A DNA stretch of 64,000 bases from Maratus speciosus (Eukaryota; Arthropoda; Arachnida; Araneae; Salticidae). Location of the stretch: contig OZ010786.1 of NCBI GenBank assembly GCA_963932465.1, positions 596,739,038 through 596,803,037 on the forward strand, given 5' to 3'. The notes beneath the pieces are model-generated. The model saw only the letters and a list, made by a program, of their open reading frames with translations, ran no database searches and was not told the DNA's origin. The stretch's first letter is position 1. Each line of letters opens with the position of its first letter. Made by a program: the position numbers and the translations under genes. Shown piece by piece: positions 57,452 to 64,000 of the stretch.

Positions 57452-58095
57452 TCAATATGAGTATTTCAATGCTGAACCAAATTCAAGACATTTTCTAACT
57501 TCAGGAGAAATATTTCCGACTTTCAATATTTTTTGTACGTTCTCTTTTGGATTCTTTACATATGATGCGTTGATATCTTTCTTATAATAATCTTTTCCTC
57601 TTTCATATTTCAACTTTTCATAACATTCATTTTTAAGATCTTTTTCAAGCAATTTTATTCTTCCGTACGCCTTTGTTTTGTCCCTGTTAACAATTTTTCG
57701 ACCACTTTTGACCAGACTAGTACCTGCTCTACCTATCATATCTTTAGCATTTGCAATAGGATTATTTATACTTTCTGGATCATCATCTGTGTCTGGTGTA
57801 GCAGAATTTAAAAGAACTTGCTATAATTTTTCTTTATTTGCTTTCTTCTCTCGATTTTTCCTTGTCGTACGCAATTCTTTCGTAGAGCACGCTTCTTCTG
57901 TTCACTCAATTAAGAAATAGCATTATTTTCCCTTCTTGTTCCATCTTGTAATACCTTTTGCGTTCTTTTCCTTACATTATTCATACAATTCTGGATTTCC
58001 TTTAATTTTATCCCGTCTTTTCTGCCCTGCTTCTCATTTGATTTTTCTTTCTTCTGTACAGAAATCTTTTTGCTTTTTGGTCGAGTCACGATAAC
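57452..58095 (-). pseudogene. Broken ORF for a lysine/arginine-rich protein
   Basis: Three minus-strand pieces follow one another: VTRPKSKKISVQKKEKSNEK through RENNAIS (58,095-57,910), after a stop LSEQKKRALRKNCVRQGKIE, and after a frameshift NSATPDTDDDPESINNPIAN leading to SGRKIVNRDKTKAYGRIKLL and VGNISPEVRKCLEFGSALK. A stretch TTTTTTAG just before the first piece could be a 3' splice site. The layout (basic N-terminus, acidic linker, GRK.V.RD..KAY..IK.LE coiled part, SPEVRK.LEFG) reminds me of multicopy unannotated arthropod proteins linked to DNA transposons, from memory only. No enzyme motif is visible. It lies between the TIRs of the 56,449 element and was probably its protein. Confidence 0.55.
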
Positions 58096-58176
58096 TAAAA
58101 AACATTTTAAAGTATTAATATGCAATTCGATAAAACAAAGTAGATTAAAAGATAAATAGAAAATACAATACTTTAA

Positions 58177-58376
58177 CCCTCCGTCTACCAGACGGGTCCA
58201 TTGGACCCGACAGGTACATACAAAATATTCATTCAAACCAGAAATTTCTTTAAAATAAACTAAGTATATAAACCAGACAAAAATAAGGTAAATAAATAAG
58301 TTAAATAGTTTTAAATAAAAATCCTGGTGTAGAACGTTTTATTAAAACTTGAATAAAATTCCCGGTAGATCTAGTG
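58177..58376. mobile_element. 200-bp TTAA miniature element, copy C
   Basis: Exactly 200 bp between TTAA 58,173-58,176 and 58,377-58,380. Palindrome GGGTCCATTGGACCC at 58,194-58,208. Nearly identical to copy B. Nested in the 56,449 element. Confidence 0.95.
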
Positions 58377-58704
58377 TTAAATATATCACCGCAGACTGCT
58401 CTAGTGTGGCCATATCATTTTAATATATTTAATATTAAACAAATATTTTGTGTATTTTTTTTTCATTTATCAAATTGCGTAAAATAGGAAAACTGACAAT
58501 TTAAATTTAGTTCTATTTTTATTTAATTTTATTTTTAATCGTGGGAGATCAGGAAATTGAATAAGAGGCTTTAAAATAAAGTTTAATTAAATCTTAAATT
58601 TAACTTGCATTGAAATAAATACTGAAAGGCATTAATAAATCAAAGATTACAAAACTGAATATGTTAGAATTAAAAATTTTCAGTTTCAAAAAATATTTTT
58701 ATTA

Positions 58705-58879
58705 GCGTAATTTCCGGCGTATAATCCGCGGTTCAAATAATTCTGCCTGGACCCAGAAATTTTATTTAGTAATTAAAGGCAAACATTTACCGTGATCTAA
58801 TAAGTTACATTTTATTTAAATAAATTTCTGGCTTGAAATAAGATTGTTTAATCTGCGGATTATACGCTGGAAACTATGG
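58705..58879. mobile_element. TA-flanked miniature element, GCGTAATTTCC ends
   Basis: 175 bp, TA on both sides (58,703-58,704 and 58,880-58,881). Left GCGTAATTTCCGGCGTATAA and right (opposite strand) CCATAGTTTCCAGCGTATAA. Sister of 45,169. Contains CCCAGAAATTTTATTTA / AAATAAATTTCTGG. Confidence 0.8.
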
Positions 58880-59677
58880 TAATATAAAATTATCCCAAAA
58901 ATAAAAATATAGATTCAATAATTAAAAATATATTTTAACACCCTTAAAATATTACTTACATCAATAAATATCACATCCATGGATCGGTGTCACCTCCATG
59001 CTACAACAATGGCATGGAGGTGACATATCTGAGATTAGGCTTAAAAAAAGAGGCTTTCTAAACTATACACAACATTAACTTAATGCAACTTGGATACAAA
59101 ATTAAATAGAGCAATTTAAAGCTACTTATCAACAGGATTCTGAATTTTAAAATTAAAACTAGATGAAATAACAACTTACCGTGATTCAGAAATATTCCAA
59201 CAAGTAGCTTCCTGTAGTTAATTTTAATTCCAATTTCTAGATTATTCTGCCATCTTGTAGATTTTTATATAACTATAACTGATATGTCATGGAAGTAGCT
59301 ATAATTCTGGGGACTGAAGTGTCTTGGTCTGTAAATTTTTAAAAATATTAATTTTCAAAATTTCCTTTTAAAAAATAAATAAAGTATATCCATTTTTTTT
59401 AACTTAATATATTTTAAACGGTTTTTTTCCTTTCTCATGGGATACATTCATGCTGTAAAGTAAAAACCGGCATGGAGGGACATACCATGGAGGCGACATT
59501 TAATATGATTTCAATTTTATTAAAATAGTTTGAAATTCCAAATTTATTATAAAGTATTTTTTAATACAAGTTTTAGATGTGCCTTCATATATTATATATT
59601 TAGTTGAAGAATTATTTGCGTAAAAGTACAAAAAATTTGATTGGACTCAAATTTCCACTTCATTTTTGAACTACCCA

Positions 59678-61014
59678 TATATCTATTTCAACAACGATTA
59701 AATGCGGTTTTTTTTTTTTTGGAAATTACATATTTGTACTTAAATCTAAAATAAGTTTCTTATACTTATCATTTAGAATAACACAAAATCACAACGTATT
59801 ATTGTCCAGCTTCCTTGCAAAAATGACACTTTTGTGAACACGATAGCGACCAAAATATTTGTCGCATCGACACAAAAAATGAGCTGGATGTCAGTAGTGC
59901 CAAAATCTCGACGGGTATTCAAAATAAAAAATATTCGTCAACCCTAACGCCCTGAAATGTCGGCTCAAGCTCTTTAAATTTTCCCATAGAGATAACATTG
60001 CGATTATTTAAATCTATATAATTAAAAAACAAGGCTTTTTTGCCATTTGTCCTGAGCTTTCTACTGATCTAAATTCACTAATTAATTTTTTTATGAAAGC
60101 TGTTCATCTGTAGAGTAGATCATCAGTGTAGATGTGTAGTATGTGGTCATCTGTAAACTAACTAAATCTTTAAAAAATCCCATTTTTATATTTAAAATTT
60201 AATGATGTTTTTTTATGAAATTTCTTCAAAATGGTGGCAATCAGATTACTTTCATTGTTGCAGAGGAATAATCGGTTTTATTCATTGATTATATCTTTAA
60301 TGATGTTATTTTCTTATTACAATTAAACGCAACTTTACAAAAAATGTGAAATGAAAATGACGTCACGCTTTAAAAAATGTGTGCTTTCCTTTAAACAGCT
60401 GTTCCATTTCAGTACTTTTCCATTCCGTGATACTGAGTGTGAGGCGCTAGGCGAAATGCTTCAGTGAGTAAGAATGACATCATCATATTAAAGGAAAACG
60501 ATCGTTTTATTTTATAAACCTAAATAATTTATCACGAATGTGTTTAAAAGATATGCATTTCTGGAATTTTTAGTCACCGGTACTGAGATTAGAGTCAACA
60601 GTGCGAATGTTCATATGCCAAGTTGTAGCGGCTATAGCATACAAACGCGTATTCAAATTTGTAAATATATTTATTAATAACCTGTTATGCTTTAAAATAA
60701 TTTTTAAATGGTGGATACGGGTATGAGGAGTGCGTATGCAAATTTTGAGTCGGTGGAAATGATGTTAGGTTTAGATTTCACGCGGAAAAAGTTCTATGAT
60801 TGTGACGTGAAATAACGTTTGGTCATTTTTCCTTCCGTATTACCAAGCATAAAAGCCTCAATTGATACATTCCTCATAATTAGTGATTTTGATTACATTT
60901 AACTGATTACTTATGCGAATAAAGCTTAAATTTTAATAATTTGAGCAGTTGAAGCTTATGAAAATAGTATTTTGGTAACTTTAGGTTAAAAATATATTTG
61001 TTTTAAGACTTACA
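59678..61014. other. No feature seen
   Basis: AT-rich DNA, with a slightly less AT-rich patch near 60,400-60,850. No domain, RNA or terminal repeat was recognised. Confidence 0.5.
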
Positions 61015-61018
61015 TTAA

Positions 61019-61218
61019 CCCTAGAACTACCGGAAATTTTACTCAAGTTTTATAAAAACATTCTACACCAGAATTTTTACTTAAAACTATTTAATTTGTT
61101 TATTTAACTTATTATTGTCTGATTTATACATTTAGTTTGTTTTGAAGAAATTTCTGGTTTGAATAAATATTTTGAATGTACATGTCGGGTCCATTGGACC
61201 CTTCTGGTAGACAGAGGG
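61019..61218. mobile_element. 200-bp TTAA miniature element, copy D (reverse orientation)
   Basis: Exactly 200 bp between TTAA 61,015-61,018 and 61,219-61,222. Starts CCCTAGAACTACCGGAAATT; palindrome GGGTCCATTGGACCC at 61,187-61,201; ends CTTCTGGTAGACAGAGGG. More diverged from B and C than they are from each other. Confidence 0.92.
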
Positions 61219-61222
61219 TTAA

Positions 61223-61636
61223 TCGACGTAAGATGGATTTTTTACTGTAATTAATTCGGTACGTTTGTCATAAATTCAATATAGCAGTTCCTTTTTAAAC
61301 ATTTTCTTTCGTCGAAATTCGACGGGCTTCAATTCATCATTATTTAAAACATTAGATACATTGTTAAAAATAATGTATTTTATGCCTTTAATAGTTGCAT
61401 GCCCTGCCACCACACACAAATCCCAGAGTTTAACTTTGTAAAAAACTGATGTGGTCATTGGTCTAAAGGAGTTTTCACTTAAAGAAACTTATGTCACGTT
61501 TAAAATAGTTTGTCCTTTCGAGGAAGTTCTCATTGAAGTGCTTTTCTCAAAAGATAGGTTCGACTACATTAGAAGGATGGGAGCACTTGCGGATAGATTA
61601 GCATTTGGGCATTACCTGAGGCTACTGACGACTGAA
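61223..61636. other. No recognised gene
   Basis: A 65-codon open frame (61,451-61,648) and a 60-codon minus-strand frame (61,276-61,458) have no domain I can name; the former runs into a TTAA element. Confidence 0.4.
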
Positions 61637-61640
61637 TTAA

Positions 61641-61858
61641 CCCCTTAACGGTCGCATTAAATTACGGTTTAAAAATTCTAATTGCCTATTGGAACAACTT
61701 TTTCGAAAAAGAAATGTTCAACTTGTTTAATGAAAGTAAAATGATACCATAATAAAGTCAATTAAACTGCTCTATAAAACTGGTAGGAATCAAACAAATC
61801 TGAATAATCTGATTAAAAGTCACTGCCCGTGAATATCACGGGAGCGAAAATTAAGGGG
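61641..61858. mobile_element. TTAA-type miniature element, 218 bp
   Basis: TTAA at 61,637-61,640 and 61,859-61,862. Ends CCCCTTAACGGTCGC and GAGCGAAAATTAAGGGG. Hairpin CCCGTGAATATCACGGG at 61,826-61,842 near the right end. Confidence 0.85.
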
Positions 61859-61919
61859 TTAAACACTTGAAAATGAAGATTCGACGGCTGTCAATTGTAA
61901 CTTACTTTTATTCTATTAA

Positions 61920-62130
61920 CACCTTGAGGGACGGTGGTATTTTTATGAAACCAGTTAATTTTAATTCCCAAATATCACAATGGCACCAGAATTTTGGTAA
62001 AAAAATTGTCGGTTTATTATATATGCGAAATATAGCTTTTTCAAATTTACAAATAAATTTGTTTTCAAACTCCAGTGTGAGCCATTAATTTCAACACTTT
62101 AGCAATGAAATTGCTTTGCTCCGGAAAGTG
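61920..62130. mobile_element. TTAA-type miniature element, 211 bp
   Basis: TTAA at 61,916-61,919 and 62,131-62,134. Ends CACCTTGAGGGACGGTGG and CTTTGCTCCGGAAAGTG. Close to 17,172-17,391 through most of its length (AATTTTAATTCCCAAATA, GGCACCAGAATTTTGG, AACTCCAGTGTGAG). Confidence 0.85.
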
Positions 62131-62134
62131 TTAA

Positions 62135-62585
62135 ACAGTAAACATGAAAATAAAACTTTTTTTTTAAATTTTAAAATATTACCCTTTAAGTGTATGCGAC
62201 TACATGCTGCCACATTTCTGTCTGATGGATGCTAGTTTATTTTCTTTTAAGTATAACGTAATAGTTAGAATTTTCCATTTGAAGACAATTTCAAGTATTC
62301 TTACATCTATTAAAAAAATACTAACGAATCAAAAATTATATAACTTCTGGAATTCAGTCTGCGTAGAAAATACAGTTCAAGATGTAAAATAATCAAAGTA
62401 AGAATTTCCAATCAGTACAGATTTAACCAAAATTATTTTAAATATGTACATCATTTAGAAGCTATATTATTATGTATATTAAATGTATAATTTTGTTATA
62501 TTTTGAGAATTTTAAAAAACTGTTAAATATTTTTAACATAAAAATTACTCAAAATGATTAGATGTAATATATACAATTCAACTCT
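62135..62585. other. No feature assigned
   Basis: 62,181-62,200 starts ACCCTTTAAGTGTATGCGAC like a TTAA-element end, but no matching right end was found. Confidence 0.4.
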
Positions 62586-62589
62586 TATA

Positions 62590-63180
62590 ACTGCGAAAAA
62601 TTACATGCAAGTGAAAACTGAATAACTTTCTCCACTAGAATGAAAGACATCTAGGACAGGATTCGAACATCGGTCTTCGGTTTATACACGCCAATGCATT
62701 GCCACTGAACTACTCCGATGATAATTGACATGACAATTTTCACTCACTGGTTTGCATCATCATATCAGCGTACCTTCTCCATTACTAATTCTGTGTGTTG
62801 CTCACTGGTAGAGCATTAGAGTGTATAGTCAAGTTCTCCGGTTCGAAGCTTGGATGGATGAAGTACTTTTTACACTATTGGGAAAATTTATTCAACTTCG
62901 ACCTTCATCTAATAAATCTCAGCTGTAAAAGTTGATTTGCAGATAAAAAAATATTATTAACCATAGAGTTATGAAGTTTCCTTAGGTTTCGCAGATCTGA
63001 TGATATCAGTAAAGGAGTGAATTGTGTGAGGTTGAATATCATATGGGTAGCTAAGTAGCAGAGAACTGCCACGTACAGCCTAGGTTCCAGGTTTCTGTCA
63101 GGGCCTAGATGCTTTTCATCTGTTGGGAAAATTTATTAACTTTGACCTCTATCTCATTAATTTCTATCAAGTCTTTGCAA
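62590..63180. repeat. Three decayed tRNA-derived copies, one inverted
   Basis: Minus-strand copy at about 62,650-62,722 (TAGTTCAGTGGCAATGC, TGTTCGAATCC), plus-strand copy at 62,793-62,860 (GCTCACTGGTAGAGC, GGTTCGAAGCT) and a poorer plus-strand copy at 63,046-63,112 (GGTAGCTAAGTAGCAGAG, GGTTCCAGGTT). The plus-strand copies share the tail TTGGGAAAATTTATT followed by ACTTTGACCTC or CTTCGACCTTC and ATCTAATAAAT-type sequence, as expected of a SINE body. Confidence 0.6.
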
Positions 63181-63343
63181 GCGAGAAATGCAAGAGAGAC
63201 CACAGTCATGAATTGAACAAACATTGAAAGCGACAGACAGTAATCTTTGTTCCGTGACCATTATTCCAAAGGGTTACCAGAAATATTTTAATAGAATTTT
63301 GGTATTTTTTTTCTCACAAAATGCATACCATTATTGAATTCAG

Positions 63344-63754
63344 CCCTTTCTCGGTCAAAGTAGTTCTGATTCAAAAATGTTGAAATAATTGACGGACACC
63401 AGGAGTTACAAGAAAAATTATATGAAAATGAGTAAAAATTTATCGTTGCGTACATTGAATAAAGCAAAAATTAGTTTTAAAATTCTGGTGTCAGTGAGGC
63501 ATTTAGAAAATAAAATTAAGTGTCATATGAGTATTTCCACGAGCACTTGTCGTGTAAGTCACATACTATGCTTGTTGGCCACCGTTATTTTATAAAAGTT
63601 TGCTTCGACTTTTTCAATTAATGAGATATCTCCCATAAAATAAGTCACATTTTTTCCGTTCTAAAATACTGGTAGTCAAAAATCTAGAATGTGACTTACA
63701 CGACAAGTGCTCGTGGAAATGCCCATATGTAAAATACCGGTGCCTTTCAAGGGG
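63344..63754. mobile_element. TTAA-type element with a nested palindrome
   Basis: The left end GCCCTTTCTCGGTC lost its TTAA (TTCA); the right end TTTCAAGGGG is followed by TTAA (63,755-63,758). GGACACCAGGAGTTAC / AAATTCTGGTGTCAG form the internal pair. The element is split by 63,529-63,724. Confidence 0.5.
63529..63724. mobile_element. Palindromic miniature element, ATTTCCACGAGCACTTG arms
   Basis: About 35-bp inverted ends that match almost perfectly (ATTTCCACGAGCACTTGTCG then TGTAAGTCACA). ATAT is on both outer sides. Inside, TAAAATAAGTCACATTTT is seen. About 196 bp. Confidence 0.75.
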
Positions 63755-63758
63755 TTAA

Positions 63759-64000
63759 GGGGATACATACGTTCTCCGCAGCAAAAAATTAACACATTCT
63801 GGAAATTTTCTTTTTAAGGAGGGAGTAAAATTAATTGAAAAACTAGTAGGGCCACTTTTTCCTGGTTTCACTCACATTTCCATTATTAAAAATATTGTAT
63901 GAGATTTTTCAACGTCGAAATGGAGTTGTAAATAATTAACACGAAATAATGAAGCAAACTGCATTGTTTTAAAGAGGTAATTTTCATTTATTTTATTCTT
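63759..64000. other. No feature seen
   Basis: Right edge of the window; AT-rich. Confidence 0.5.

Larger units (their letters stand above)
56449..59677 (-). mobile_element. 3.2-kb DNA transposon of uncertain superfamily (Sola-like candidate)
   Basis: Inverted ends TGGGTAGTTCTGAAATTAAG and, opposite strand, TGGGTAGTTCAAAAATGAAG, both followed by TGGAAATTT. TATA is on each outer side, a possible 4-bp duplication. The motif CATGGAGGTGACA (or one-base variants) occurs at 56,632, 59,013, 59,471 and 59,486, and inverted at 58,988. It carries broken minus-strand coding sequence and three younger miniature elements. A 4-bp duplication with a basic-protein ORF would fit Sola-type elements, but I could not confirm a transposase. 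Confidence 0.55.

Noticed and set aside
61451..61648. 65-codon plus-strand frame
   Set aside because: Has a protein-like look (DRFDYIRRMGALADRLAFG) but no family I can name, and it ends inside a TTAA element.

Overview
The window reads as AT-rich nuclear DNA of an animal, most likely an arthropod. That placement is inference. It rests on the mix of Tc1/mariner, pogo/Tigger, hAT-like, TTAA-flanked, Helitron-like and Penelope-like elements, and on tRNA-derived repeats resembling those of chelicerates such as spiders; no gene fixes the species. I found no convincing host protein-coding gene, rRNA or functional tRNA. Almost every longer open frame is an AT-rich chance frame or a piece of a dead mobile element. 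The sequence looks like a transposon graveyard inside an intergenic region or a very large intron.

Layout. 0-10 kb: a Tigger-like remnant, a 1.46-kb TA-flanked element, a hAT-like element with a Harbinger-like insert, a Tigger element with a CENP-B-type DNA-binding remnant, and a nearly complete but dead 1.68-kb Tc1 element. 10-20 kb: quiet AT-rich DNA, then a 1.26-kb fold-back element with a tRNA-like sequence in each arm, a 1.06-kb Tc1-type non-autonomous element, and several miniature elements. 20-30 kb: short tandem arrays, a 392-bp palindrome, and a three-level nest (hAT inside a Tc1-type element inside a 180-bp tandem array). 31-32.3 kb: a Tc1 transposase pseudogene split by a hAT-type and a TTAA-type miniature element. 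36.6-39.9 kb: a Helitron-like element made largely of ten roughly 306-bp tandem repeats. 46.8-49.7 kb: tRNA-derived copies in a Tigger-like element, followed by a Penelope-like element (reverse transcriptase tail plus GIY-YIG endonuclease) with inverted flanking repeats. 53-64 kb: a dense set of TTAA-flanked miniature elements, a mariner deletion derivative, and a 3.23-kb element of uncertain superfamily encoding a basic protein.

The most unusual pattern is a large set of TTAA-flanked elements, mostly 200-240 bp. Many carry a short hairpin just inside one end whose stem sequence differs between subfamilies but stays self-complementary, together with an internal CCAGAA / TTCTGG pair. Two insertions into recognisable coding sequence show that the target was exactly TTAA, and in one case that the host frame is restored once the insert is removed.
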